Origin: Chamaelirium japonicum
Lineage: Eukaryota > Streptophyta > Magnoliopsida > Liliales > Melanthiaceae
Direction of reading: 5' to 3'
DNA: 64,000 nt
Assembly (NCBI GenBank): GCA_947650365.1
Contig: OX393549.1
Span: 32,473,126 to 32,537,125, forward strand
In this document: positions 1 to 10,618 of the stretch, in pieces
Layout: each line of letters begins with the position of its first letter
Numbering within the stretch: position 1 is the stretch's first letter
Notes under the pieces: generated by a model
Told to the model about the DNA's origin: nothing
The model's database searches: none
Seen by the model: only the letters and a program-made list of their open reading frames with translations
Made by a program: the position numbers and the translations under genes

Positions 1-260
1 TGCGTGGCCGACCACCAGGGGGGTAGACTCCCCCCTCTCCCTGCTTTCACGTGCGACCAACCATGGGGGAGTGGAACCCCCCCCCCCCCCTCTCCTTGCT
101 TTCGCGCATGACCGACCAGGGGGGGAGTGGACTCCCCCCCTTCTCCTTGCTTTCGTGCGCGGCTGACCAGGGGAGGAGTGGATTCCCCCCCTCTCATTGC
201 TTTCGTGCGTGGCCGACCAGGGGGGGAGTGGATTCCCCCCCCCCCTCTCCTGGATCATTT
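1..260. repeat. Minisatellite, about 5 units of 50-54 bp
   Basis: Five consecutive units start near 1, 50, 104, 154 and 205. Each runs from a GTGCGTGGCCGACCA-like start through a G-run, the core GAGTGGACTC and a C-run to CTCCTTGCTTTC. The G-run and C-run of each unit are complementary, so every unit can form a small hairpin. The array is open at the left window edge. Its ability to be read in several frames is a by-product of the repeat and not evidence of a gene. Confidence 0.85.
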
Positions 261-1146
261 GCCAAAAATAGGACCTTTTTCTGCATTAAAACCTTTTCTT
301 TCATTGGTATATGAAAGAAGCTTAGCTAGCACCTATAAAATAGTAAAGACTTGTAATGGTTGTTCTTCAAAGAAACTACATCATATGTGCATCACTTATC
401 TAATTCAAACGTAGAGCCTTCCAATATGTGGGGTTACTAAAAATCGGGATGTTTCTCTCACTCTTGTGGTGATTTTTCATACTTGGTTTGTCTTGTGCCT
501 GCGTAGTGCGTACTTTAAGAGGTGATATATTGACCACTTGGTCCCTCCCGAAAAAAAAAAAATTAAATGCCATCCTAAAGAGGCTTATGTCTTTTCTTCC
601 TAAAGATAACATTACAATAAGTTTGTAGAGGGTTGTTCCATTTGAATTCTCAGTCATTATCTAGATAAATGAGAATTGGATCTCGAGTGAGAGGTGGGAT
701 TCTAGGGGGGTGTTTGGTATGTGGAACAGTTGTTCTTTTTAATCCTCTTCCAGAAGGGGTTATTATCGTCATTTACTGTTTTCAATGCAATTTGATGGTC
801 CAGCTCTCCTGTTGGTACAGAAATAACAGGAGTGCGATTTTTTAGTTCCCAAGTCTTTCATTCCTCCGGAATAATTATTGACCGTTAATTTCAAATTAGA
901 GAATTCAGAATGGAAATAGGTTGTTCCGGAATGATGCCGTTGTAACGATTTTGGCCGGTTCTGATACTTTCCACCAGTTGTAGTTGGTCCTGATCATAGT
1001 CGCGATATTGACTAAAGACCTGCGTGTTTTAGTAAAAATGGTACAAAATCTTGACAATTGCAGTCAATTGCCGGCCCCCAATATCGTCACTTTTGGCCTA
1101 GTCAAGCTCCTCCTTCATCGGATCAGATGTTGCTGTCATTTTCAGC
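261..1146. other. Unassigned intergenic stretch
   Basis: I see no gene here. Around 706-735 there is a GGGTGTTTGGTATG-type segment that recurs near 26330 and 59394 and resembles the terminus of common plant MITEs, but I could not find its partner end. Confidence 0.5.
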
Positions 1147-2093
1147 TAGGGGTGGCAATCCTTGACCCGACATTGAGTTAGCGGGTTTGGGATTGGTCTA
1201 AACGGGTTCATGTCATAAACGGGTCGACCCGATTAATCTGATTATTTAATAGGTCGGGTTCGGGTTTGTACTTATAACCCGATTGATCCGACTTGACCCG
1301 TTTACCAAATGGGTCATGTCAACCTAACCCGACCCGACCCGACCCGACCCAACCCCACCCAACCCGGCCCAATTCTATCTTTCTTGACCCAACCCGACAA
1401 GTTTCCATGGGTTCTGTTGACCCGACCCGTTTAGTAAACGGGTTAAACGGGTCGGGTTGGGTCGGGTCAACCTGTTTATTAGGCGAGTCGGGTTTGGATT
1501 TAAGTTTTTGACCCATTTATTAAACGGGTTCGGGTTCGGGTTGGGTGTTTTGCCCTTATACCCATGTCTCAACCTGACCCAACCCGACCCGACCCATTGC
1601 CACTAAGGGTGGCAATCCTTGACCCGACCCGCCAACCCGACTTGAACCCGACCCGAAATTAGCGGGTTTGGGTTTTGCCTAAACGGGTTCGGGTCATAAA
1701 CGGGTAGACCCGATTGACCCATTTATTTAATGGGTCGGGTTCAGGTTTGTACTTATAACCCGATTGACCCGTTTACCAAATGAGTCGTGTCAACCCAACC
1801 CGACCCGAGCCAATTCGAACCAACTCGACCCAATAAGATCAAACCCGGCCCAATCTGACCTGTCTTGCCCCAACCCGACAGGTTTACATGGGTTCTGTTG
1901 ACCGAACCCGACCCGACACGACCCAACCCGTTTAGTAAACGGGTTAAACTGGTCGGGTCCGGTCAACCCATTTATTAGACGGGTCGGGTTTGGGTTTAAG
2001 ATTTTGACCCGTTTATTAAACGGGTCGTGTACGGGTTGGGTGTTTTGCCCTTGTACCTACGTCCCGACCCGATCCGATCCATTGCCACCCCTA
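1147..2093. mobile_element. GGGTC-rich hAT-type MITE, head-to-tail dimer
   Basis: Two related copies lie end to end: 1147 to about 1604 and about 1604 to 2093. The outer ends are TAGGGGTGGCAA and TTGCCACCCCTA, a perfect inverted repeat; the internal junction near 1595-1615 reads TTGCCACTAAGGGTGGCAA, i.e. the right end of one copy overlapping the left end of the next. The body is degenerate GGGTCGGGT/AAACGGGTT sequence on both strands. Flanks TTTTCAGC and ACTTTAGC agree at only 5 of 8 positions, so the target duplication has decayed or is absent. No transposase is encoded. Confidence 0.75.
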
Positions 2094-2711
2094 ACTTTAG
2101 CCCACTTCCCTCAAATCATTTATTGGTAGATTTCGCAGTGATTGGGGTTCCAGCGTGGTCGACTGTTCTATTTCATGATCAACCGGCTCACTTAGTGTAA
2201 ACTTAATTGGTTTAGACAATGTCATGGCCAAAAGATTAGTCTGTGTCATATTATGTCAGATGTGGTCTAATAAGCTAGCATAACTTGAAGGTCGGGGTTC
2301 TGTGACCCGAGTATAATCATACGTACGGTCTTTGAGGGATTTTCCAAAAACCATCGGATGTTCCTTTTTGGTTTCCTTTGTGGCCGATAGGCCGTGGTGT
2401 TTGTGGCTCCGGAGGAGGAGTCCTCCCCTTTGTCCCTTGTGCCACAGTCTAGTGGCGGTCTATGTAGGTGTGCCAGTTGTGGCACTGTTGTCTGTTTTTC
2501 ATCGGGCGGTGATCGTTTTTTTTCACCTACTGGTGGTCTCTTATGATGCGCCGGCATGTGGCGCCTCCCAAAGATCAGTTTGTGACCTCCCCTCTGATAA
2601 TACCAAAAAAAAATAATCAAGGATTTAACATGAAATGTGTAGAACTGGTAAGCAGGAATGGGGATCATATATGCCTCTCCTTCTGGCAATTGGACCATGT
2701 TCCCATTAAAT
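2094..2711. other. Intergenic, possible retroelement tail
   Basis: No gene is seen. The part 2385-2618 is GT/CC-rich and ends in GTGACCTCCCC, a short linker and an A-run. A similar layout occurs at 38783-39038. Both may be 3' tails of one non-LTR element family, but this is only a resemblance. Confidence 0.35.
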
Positions 2712-2719
2712 GTGATCTT

Positions 2720-3154
2720 TAGGGATGGCAATTTTGGAACCGACACAAACTTAGCGGTTCTGGATCAGGGTTAAACAGGTTCAGATCGTAAATGGGTCGA
2801 CACAATAGAGCTATTTAATAAACGGATCGGGTCCGGGTTTAGGGTCTGGACACGGTAGACCCGTTTAAAATTAAACGGGTCAGGTCGGGTCGGGTCTACC
2901 TGCAATTCGATACTGTAATATTTAGTACCAACGGGTCTATCGGGTCAGGTTGGGTCGAGTCAAATTGGATCGGATCAGGTCAACTGAATTGACCCATGTG
3001 GTAAACGGGTCTTATTGGGTCTACCCGTTTATAAACAGATCAGGTATGGGTTTTCGTTAAACGGGTCGGATTGGGTCCGGGTCTAAGGGTTTTGGACATG
3101 ATCCGAAACCCGACACGACAAGAACCCAACCTGACACGACCCATTGCCACCCTA
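2720..3154. mobile_element. GGGTC-rich hAT-type MITE with 8-bp TSD
   Basis: The element starts TAGGGATGGCAA and ends TTGCCACCCTA. It is flanked by a perfect 8-bp direct duplication GTGATCTT at 2712-2719 and 3155-3162. Eight-base target duplications and TAGGGRTGGCAA ends are hallmarks of the hAT superfamily. At 435 bp, with no open frame of note and a body of GGGTC/GACCC repeats, it is non-autonomous. It landed next to or inside the LINE tail that follows. Confidence 0.88.
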
Positions 3155-3162
3155 GTGATCTT

Positions 3163-3668
3163 CTGTAGTGTTGCAATATTCCTTTGGCCTCCCTCCTCAC
3201 CTTATTTATGTTGTCCAAATTGCAGGTCTATTTTTTCGGCAAAAGTTGCGTATCAGTCAGCTGTGGACCGCTCTACGCGACGCCGATGAACGATTGGATT
3301 CTACGAACCTGGAGCATACATTCCCTTGAAGACTTGCTCGGCTTATGGCTCTATTGCTATCAGGAGATTTCTTATGGAAGACCTTTCTGAGCCACCTTGA
3401 TGCAGAAGCTGCTCAAGCAGAATCTTACTACCTTTCGGACTTCTCCTATCTCCGCAAAGGAAATGCTGCTGCTGATTGGCTAGCTGGTGAGCACCGAAAA
3501 TTAAAGGCGGATCGCTAGTGTGCATTTGCCCGGGTTCTGCTCGACGTTTCTTGTTCGGTCTATTCTCTTTGTTTTTCATCTCGCCAGTTGTGATTTTGTT
3601 CTTTTGTTATTTTCATCTCCTTCTTGTTGTGTTTGTAAACCATACCCATAAAAAATAAAACAAAATAA
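3163..3668 (+). mobile_element. 3' end of a LINE (RNase H tail and poly-A)
   Basis: A plus-strand frame around 3402-3518 reads ...YLRKGNAAADWLAGEHRK... and then stops. This matches the C-terminal end of the RNase H domain of plant L1-type LINEs (the N-x-x-A-D-x-L-A pattern). About 130 bp of untranslated sequence follows and ends in an A-rich tail (3650-3671). The frame upstream of 3380 is broken and the rest of the element is missing, so this is a dead fragment. Confidence 0.6.
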
Positions 3669-3671
3669 AAA

Positions 3672-4470
3672 ATCCGATCATCGGAAAGTTTTTTTTTTGT
3701 TATTTTCTCAGTAGAAACCGATCGTCCACGCCTGCTGTGCCTCGTGCGCTCAATGAACAGACTAACAACAGTTCGAGTATGAAAAATGGTACTTGAACAC
3801 GCATCACTACTTGAGAAACAAAAAAAATCGGACTCGCATCGATGCGGCGTGCATCGGCGAGCGGCCGGATAAAAAAGTATGAGTCCAAATCTTCTCCAGA
3901 GTCCAGAATTGTATCACATCTGCACGATGGGAGGCACCACAATGAGTGAAGCACACCCCATCCGACTACTTAGGATATAGCTCCGCTGTGACCCGCATTG
4001 GGCGCTTGCGAGAGCAATTTTGTTCTCCCTCCTGCAATGTGGGTGAGCATTAAACTCTCATCCGAACCGTTGGATGTGCTAGTAAAATAAGGACCGAGTG
4101 CGATGCACCGATTGGTGATTGGTGCCTCATGAAGTGCATCAACTGTTAGAAGGAGGACGCACCAAATTGTTTGATCGGGGTATAGAACGATTGGACAAAA
4201 ATGGAACTAGAAAAAAAACACACTCGCGGCTGGCTGAATTGCATGCCATGTAGGCATGTATCCACCGAGTTGGTGTGTGCGCAGCGGAATCGGTGACCAC
4301 ACAATATCGCCCAAAACAACGACACGAATAGAAAATATGCAAACAATACAAAGCGATCAAACAAGAAGAGGGAAGAAAATCACACACCACAAAAAACACT
4401 AGAGATTTTAAATGATTCGGTAATCTTTCCTATGTCCATCGGCGGCGCAAGAGATTTTAGGATTTCTCTC
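3672..4470. other. Unassigned intergenic stretch
   Basis: No gene, RNA or clear repeat is recognised. Short open frames are present on both strands but have no recognisable domain. Confidence 0.5.
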
Positions 4471-4479
4471 TAACAGTTG

Positions 4480-5802
4480 GTACTTGGTCTTGGGTTTGAC
4501 CTGTCAAAAGCTAACCCAAAAGGGACCTAAAATAGAGACTTTCGTCCGGGCGAATTTTGGCTCGCCCGAGAGAAGCTGGTGCTGACAGCAAGCCAGAGCG
4601 GCAAAAAAAAAATTCACCGGGGCGAATCGTGGACAGGCTGAGCATGCTGAGCCGTAGGATTCGAGTCTTGGATGAGTTTGGAAAGCCTAAATTTATCTAT
4701 GTGTGTTATCTAAATAAAGTTAGACCAAGTAAAAACCCTGCGATCTCAAGACTTCTATTGATATTCGACTCCTCTTTTATAAAGGGGGTGTATGACATTA
4801 GGGTTTGGAGCAGCGAAGAGGCCTTAAGCCGTCATAGAGAGAAGTTGAAGACGGATAGAGAAGCAAGGAGAATCCGTCTAGGGTTGCTTGTTGCCGTGAA
4901 ATAGCAGAAACAAAGAAGAAGGAAAGAAGAAGAAGAGAAAGAGGAAGAAAGAATAGGAAGTACAAGAGAGGTTTGTTTTCGGATCTCTCATTGGTATTCT
5001 CATCGGATTCCTCGGGACATCTACCCCAGCTTCTACTCCGGCCGGCGTTTTTATATCTCGGGAACTTTCTATATTTTCTTTTGATCTCTTGTACGTAGGG
5101 CTGGCATTCTGAACCCGACATGACCTAACACGAAGTTAGCAGGTCTGGGTCTGGGTTAAACGGGTCGAAACGATAGAACCATTTAATAAACGAGTTGGGT
5201 CCGAGTTTAGGGTCTGGACACGGTAGACCCGAGAAGACCCGTTTAAAATTCAACGGATCGTGTCTACCTGCAATCCGATATTGTACGTAGTATGTAGTAC
5301 CAATGGGTTTTATTAGGTCAGGTCGGGTTGAGTCGGATTGGGTCGGATCAGGTCAACTGAATAGACTCGTGTGGTAAACAGGTCTTATCGGGTCTACCCA
5401 TTTATCAACGGGTCGGGTCTGGGTCTTGGGGTTTTGGACATGACACGAACCCGACTCGACACAACTCATTGCGCCCCTACTTGTACGGGACTATTCTCTA
5501 CTCTATGCTTGTGCGGCTGTTCTGAGATCGAGGATCAAAGAAAGGGTTTATTGGGGTCTGACAAACGGTGACCCTCCATTTGTATAATCTCTTGATAGTG
5601 ATAATCCATATTCTTGATTGATCGTAACATTTTGTCTTTCGTATTGTTACATGGTGTGTGGAAGCATCAAATTTTCTGTGATCTCTGAAGAACTTCAATC
5701 CTCGATCCTCTGAACACCATTCTTGCTTCCGGTTATATTTGGATTGTTGTGTGCACAGAAGAGATATCAACCAATTAATATCCTCAACAATGGTATTAGA
5801 AC
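4480..5802 (+). mobile_element. Old Copia-type LTR with primer-binding site, split by a hAT element
   Basis: The sequence ends in TCCTCAACA (5781-5789), the usual CA end of an LTR. One base later comes TGGTATTAGAAC (5791-5802), close to the plant initiator-methionine tRNA primer site TGGTATCAGAGC. Upstream, a TATAAA motif near 4776 followed by a GA-rich leader fits an LTR promoter and R/U5. The left border is not defined; 4480 is an estimate. The internal coding region is absent after 5802. A hAT element at 5096-5479 interrupts it. Confidence 0.55.
5096..5479. mobile_element. GGGTC-rich hAT-type MITE with 8-bp TSD
   Basis: The ends are TAGGGCTGGCA and TGCGCCCCTA. The perfect 8-bp target duplication CTTGTACG lies at 5088-5095 and 5480-5487. 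The body shares its layout with the element at 2720-3154, including a TAGTACCAA stretch in the middle. It is inserted into the old LTR around it, so it is younger than that LTR. Confidence 0.87.
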
Positions 5803-6089
5803 TAGATTCTGATTCCGATTCCGACACTTGGGGCCTATTTGTTTTTTAGACCCGCAAAGTAAAGGCTAGTAAATGGGATGTAGGCTAGTAAATCTCCCAA
5901 ATCGACTAATAAATCCTTTTTTTTTTTTTTGTTTGTATTGACTAACATGGGCGTAGCCAGAAATTTTTTGGACTGGGCTGAAACTAAACTAGTTTTTTTT
6001 ACAATGAAATTTTTAGTTTATAAAAAAATACTAAGCAAATTTTTTTAAGCAAACATCGACGGTACTAGAAATTATATTAATATAAAAAA

Positions 6090-6305
6090 AAAGTTCATTA
6101 CACTTTGTCCCCCTAAATTTTAGCTTAAAAACATTTATCTCCCCTATAGTTAAAAAACTACATTTTGCCCCATTGAAGTCAAATAAAAATTACAAAATGA
6201 GAGAAATTTAAGTAGTTGACAAAATGAGTATTGTGCTAACATTTCAAACTTTAGGGAGCATTTTGGAACAAAATAAACTATAGGTGGGTTAAGTGTTTTT
6301 TGCGG
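6090..6305. mobile_element. MITE fragment related to 15121-15382
   Basis: The order of blocks matches the element in the first SRP-receptor intron: a CTATAGTTAA-AAACTACATTTT block, a TAGTTGACAAAA block, then a TAACATTT...CTTTAGGGA block. The terminal inverted repeats of that better copy are degraded here. Confidence 0.6.
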
Positions 6306-6539
6306 CGATTCATGTTTTGTGAGGACTAAAGGCAATAGCGATTCACGTACATGTCGCGAGGGGCCAAGGGCCTCGCTGGGTTGATGCGGGCTGAGGTCTT
6401 GGTTGAGGCGGATTGAAACATGTACTTAATAATATGGCTAGTTTTTCTGAAAACTCGGCCGGGCTATAGCCCGGCCGAGCCAACTATTAGATCCGCCCAT
6501 GTTAACTAGTAAAGTAAACCAGAAAGTAAATCTATCGGT

Positions 6540-6820
6540 CGCTAGCTAGCCGCCGCTATGACGGTGCCATCCACCACTTGCCGCTGCTGACCACCACCCA
6601 TCTACTGCCGCCCCCATTACCCGCAGATGGCTGGCGACGGGTGGTGGACGGCGAAGCGGCGACCAACGGGGGTGGTAGCTGGTTATGGCGGTGCACGGTA
6701 GCCGGTGGTGGGTGGCAGGGGTGGTGTGCGGTGGCGGGTGGTGGTTGACAGGGCGGTGATCGGCGTGGGTGGTGGCCGGCAACGGCTGTGCAGGTTGGGC
6801 GGTGGCGGGGGACTGGTCAA
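6540..6820. other. GGTGGC/CCACC low-complexity DNA
   Basis: The stretch is dominated by short GGTGGCGG-like and CCACCACC-like runs. The apparent open frames on both strands come from this bias. No domain is recognised. Confidence 0.6.
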
Positions 6821-7135
6821 TCTATACTATATACTAAAACGGAAGCCTCTCTCCCGTGTTGTGACACGTGAACGTCTTTTAAAGAACCATAATCATTCTT
6901 TCATGTGTGAACACGACTCAGTTTTAAATCCTATTAAAACCCTACCATAAAGATAGTAAAATACTCATTCAATGGCATTTAATTATCATTTGATGTTAAT
7001 CTCTCTCCCTCCCTCTCTCTAATAAGTGAATCACACTCGCTTTAAATTTCATACTTCTTCGAACAGTTGTAATATCATCTGTACCAAATGGTTGTGCATC
7101 AAGCTCATCTGGGTATTGCCCGGGTTTCTTACTAG
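6821..7135 (+). mobile_element. Small non-autonomous Helitron
   Basis: The element begins TCTATACTATATACTAAAAC and ends ...CTTACTAG, with A before it (6820) and T after it (7136). This is the A|TC...CTRR|T arrangement of Helitrons, and there is no target duplication. A short GGG...CCC stem lies about 15 nt before the CTAG end. At 315 bp it carries no RepHel protein. It lies about 430 bp upstream of the P450 start codon. Confidence 0.75.
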
Positions 7136-7512
7136 TATTCAATAATGCTGGAGAACATGACATCAATAGTCAGTATTCGCACACACGAAGGATACACGAC
7201 GGTCTTGAGGGAAAGCTGTGGATGTCAGAGGTGGCGTAAGCAAACAAACACGTGTGCGAGATTTTCCGCACGGCCTGATCCACACAATCGACTTTTGGGT
7301 ACAATACAAGACTTGCCTGATCAAACGACACTGATGTCTTTAACCAGACTGCTATGCAGACTTTTCGCTTTACAGGATGACGTGTTCGGATCACATCCGT
7401 CCGATTCACCCATCCCCGACCGGCAGACAATTGGAGGCTGTGGCCTGATGCCACGTCACTCTGTAAGACTTCCCGGGTTGGATAGTATCAGGAGGAATCC
7501 TATCCATCAAAC

Positions 7513-7519
7513 TATAAAA
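7513..7519 (+). promoter_or_regulatory. TATA box of the P450 gene
   Basis: TATAAAA lies about 45-50 bp before the chosen ATG at 7563. That leaves a short leader and gives the usual plant TATA spacing for a start site near 7545. Confidence 0.6.
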
Positions 7520-7562
7520 CTGTGAAGAACTGACCCGTTTGATTGATCACAAACCGGCCAGT

Positions 7563-10503
7563 ATGGAGCTTTTAGCTCAACGGCTCTTTATATGGATCCC
7601 CCCCGCCATAGCTCTCCTCTGTGTTCTGATCCGAGCAACCACGGGATCTTTCCGTCGCGGCCGGCACCTGCCGCCGGGCCCCCGGCCGCTCCCCGTGGTC
7701 GGCAACCTGCTGGACATTGGCGACCAGCCGCACCGCGCCCTTGCCCGCCTCGCCAAGGCCTACGGTCCCCCTCATGTCCGTCAGCCTCGGCCACGTCACC
7801 ACCGTGGTCGTCTCCTCCCCCGACGTCGCCCGCGAGGTCCTCCACAAGAAGGACCAGGCCTTCTGCGGCCGGTCGGTCCCCGACGCCGCCAGGGCGCTCG
7901 GCACCCACGAGGCCTCCGTGGTGTGGCTGCCGGCGGGGGGGCGGTGGAGGGGCCTCCGGCGGATCTGCAGCACGGAGCTGTTCGTGACCCAGCGGATGAA
8001 CGACAGCCAACCCCTCCGGCGGCGGAAGGCGAGGGAGCTCGTCGCGTACGTGCGGGGGGCGGCGGGGGAGCCGGTGGACGTCGGACGGGCGGCGTTCACG
8101 ACGATGCTGAATCTGATCTCGAACACCCTCTTCTCGATCGACATGGTGGACCCCAGCTCGGAGCTGGGTCGGGACTTCAAGGATTTGGTGTGGGCGGTCA
8201 TGGAGGAGAGTGGGTGCCCGAACGTGTCGGACTTCTTCCCGGTCCTCGCGGCGGCGGACCTCCAGGGCCGGAGGCGCCGGTTGGCTGCGTATCTGACAAG
8301 GCTGCACGCGATCTTCGATGAGCTGATCGAGGGGCGGATGCAGGCCACGCCGGCGGACGATTCCAACACCCATGATTTCCTGGATTCACTCATCCGGTGC
8401 CACACCCATGATGACGTGGAGCTCGACCGACACGCCATGAAAATTTTGCTCGGGGTAACCCATATTACCTCAAAAATCATTAATTTAGTGGCTCCAAACC
8501 ATGGTATCATCGTAGTTCGGGGTCCAACCTTCGACACCTGTTATTTTCATCCATAAGGATGGTTTTGGATTGTTGAGATCTACAGAGCACTGGGTAACAA
8601 CAAGGAGCTCCAATCATAAGGACAGGATAATCAAACGGGTGGAGACAAGTGTTCGTGGTTCGTTCGCGTACCACACGATGATTCCGTGATTCGGAGCGAC
8701 TATTTTTAAGTCGATCATTCGTATTTCCTCCCTACTCAGCATGAACATATTGACATATATAGTACATATTTTTTGCATGAAAGAACCAAACCTTTCCTTA
8801 ATGGCATAAAACTACATTAGCTAAATTTATGAATAATTCATGATTTTCTATTTTGTAATATAATTTAATTTTTTTTAGTAACTTCATATGTATGGAGAAT
8901 TGCTGATGTAATATAAAGAGCTCATCTGTTTCTTTTTTGAATTTTGTCGAGTTCATGATTCATAATTATCTGGATTTTGGCACCTCACTGGATTTTTTCC
9001 GTTTTTTTTTTTTTTTGATGGGTGTCTCAAAACGTTTCGAGCAATGCCCCATTTTAAGCTCAAGCTAATTCCTTCGGAAGTGAAGCACTACCCACTCGGC
9101 AATTCCTGCTTCACTCCTGGATAAATCGAGAGGAGGAGTTGAACCCACAACCTCCTCATCAAAGCATCAGTTGCTTTGCCAACTTCTTTGAACTCTTGCT
9201 CTAGCAAAAAAAATAAAAAGTTTGACATAAGCCCTTTTTGAAAGATGACTCTTAGTTGCAGGACATGTTCTTTTTTTTTTGACACATGTTAACTTTAGTT
9301 GCAGCACATGTTAACTTTGATATATAACTCAAGTCCCTTCCGACCAATGTACTCTTTCTGAAAAGAATGTATACTTTTTCTGAAGACGAATCTATACTTG
9401 TAGAGACCTTAGTTAAAATACCAAATTAATTATAGTGTCCTGCGGCTATTATTGTAAAATAGTTAAGGACCTATGTCTAATTATCCGGGAAAAAAAAGGG
9501 TTACTTTGCCTCCCAAATTTTGCCTTGAAATGGACTTTACCCCCCATCTTTTCATTAATTAGACTTTACCCCCCAAAACTAACTGTTCCGTCAGCTCACC
9601 CCTCAAAACTTTATTTATTTTCCGTCAGCTCACCCTTTCTCTTAGATGGTGAGCTGACGGAACAGTTAGTTTTGGGTGGTAAAGTCTAATTAATGAAAAG
9701 ATGGGGGGTAAAGTCTAATTCAAGGCAAAATTTGGGGGGCAAAGTCAAAATAACCCAAAAAAAAACCCGGGTGGCCTGTCAAGTGTCAAGTATTGTTCTT
9801 CAACGGTTCGTAAAGTCAGAGGCAATGAAACAAAACAAAAAAAAAAATCCCTATTTTTCTTGTACTAAATTCTTAATTGTGTCACCTTCAGGATTTGTTT
9901 ATAGCCGGGACAGACACGAGCTCGCACACCGTGGAATGGGCGATGGCGGAGCTACTCCGGAACCCAAGTTCGATGGCGACGGCACAGGCTGAGCTCACGG
10001 AGGTCATCGGCGTCGGAAAGGAAGTGGAGGAGTCCGACATCCAGCGCCTCCCCTACCTCCAAGCCGTCGTGAAGGAGACGCTCCGGCTGCACCCTCCGAC
10101 GCCCCTCCTGCTGCCCCGCAGGGCGGAGACGAGCGTCCAGCTCTGCGGCTACACCGTCCCGGAGGGAACCCGGGTGCTGGTGAACGTGTGGGCCATCGGC
10201 CGAGACGGCGACGTGTGGGCGGATCCGGAGCGGTTCGCGCCCGAGAGGTTCGTGGGGAGGGACGTGGACTACAGGGGCCGTGATCTGGAGCTGATCCCGT
10301 TCGGGGCGGGGCGACGGATTTGTCCGGGCCTGCCGCTGGCGCTCCGGATGGTCCACCTCATGCTGGCGTCGCTGCTGCATCCGTTCGAGTGGCGGCTGCC
10401 GGATGGGATGGCGGCTGTCGACGTCGACATGGGTGAGAGGTTTGGGCTCACCCTGGCGAAGGCTGTGCCACTTCGAGCGGTCCCGATCTTGATTGGGTTC
10501 TGA
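7563..10503 (+). CDS. Cytochrome P450, CYP76-type, with a frameshift in exon 1
   Basis: Two exons, 7563-8454 and 9892-10503, are joined by a phase-0 GT/AG intron. The product is an ER-anchored, heme-thiolate monooxygenase. Visible parts are an N-terminal membrane anchor (residues 1-27), the proline hinge PPGPRPLPVVGN, the I-helix AGTDTS (about 302-307), the ExxR helix KETLR (358-362), the PERF region, and the heme loop PFGAGRRICPG (433-443, Cys 441). Allowing for the shift, the length is about 500 residues, normal for the family. Sequence and intron position fit the CYP76 family (geraniol 8-hydroxylase-like enzymes); the substrate cannot be read. At 7767-7771 there are five Cs where the family pattern AYGPLMS needs four, so the frame breaks after about residue 69. 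All other motifs are intact, so this is a very recent pseudogene, an allele, or a sequencing slip. Confidence 0.9.
8500..8735. repeat. Dispersed repeat in the P450 intron, reversed copy at 51240-51470
   Basis: Read in reverse complement, 51240-51470 shares ordered blocks with this stretch: CGACACCTGTTATTTT, an AGATCTACA block, a GGATGATCAAA/GGATAATCAAA block, and a GATTC...GGTTCGG...GCGACT end. The family is not recognised. Confidence 0.6.
9003..9216 (-). mobile_element. Candidate tRNA-derived SINE in the P450 intron
   Basis: On the minus strand there is an A-box-like AGTTGGCAAAGCAACTGATG (rc of about 9168-9185). About 35 nt downstream is a B-box-like GGGTTCAACTCC (rc of 9135-9146). The strand ends in an A-run (plus-strand T-run 9002-9016). 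This is the layout of a Pol III-driven, tRNA-related SINE of about 210 bp. No flanking duplication was confirmed. Confidence 0.55.
9218..9497. repeat. Dispersed repeat shared with the beta-tubulin intron (59455-59706)
   Basis: Ordered matches include GACATAAG...GAGATGACTTTAGTTGCAG-like starts, ATATACTCTTTCTGAAA-like middles, CTTGT...GACCTTAG, ATCCTGC...GAATATTG, AAAATAGTTAA and a final A-run. Both copies lie close to the 3' end of their introns. The family is not identified. Confidence 0.75.
9498..9756. repeat. Fold-back element, about 103-bp arms
   Basis: The left arm 9498-9600 and the right arm 9648-9756 are near-perfect reverse complements, from GGGTTA at the outside to GTCAGCTCACC at the inside. 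They are separated by a 47-bp loop that repeats the inner arm sequence. The whole lies in the P450 intron. An unspliced transcript would form a hairpin of about 100 bp, as recent fold-back MITEs do. Confidence 0.85.
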
Positions 10504-10618
10504 TTACTATATCAAGTTGGTCGAGCCCGACTGTATGAAAGGCTTAATAATCGACTGTATGAAGTACGGTAGTTATACGATCGTATGATGATGAGCATAC
10601 TAGGGGACAGCCTCGCGG

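Noticed and set aside
1..260. CRISPR-like repeat layout
   Set aside because: The units are contiguous without spacers and the DNA is plant nuclear, so this is a minisatellite.
1289..1375. Telomere-like tract of GACCC repeats
   Set aside because: Plant telomeres are TTTAGGG. These tracts lie inside TIR elements with target duplications.
4557..4904. 115-codon plus-strand open frame
   Set aside because: No domain is recognised and it lies in the probable old LTR; no support as a gene.
7572..8537. Long open frames antisense to P450 exon 1
   Set aside because: They mirror a GC-rich exon, carry no domain, and the sense strand has all P450 motifs.
9135..9185. A functional tRNA gene in the P450 intron
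   Set aside because: Only the two promoter boxes are tRNA-like; the cloverleaf and acceptor stem are absent, so a SINE is the better reading.
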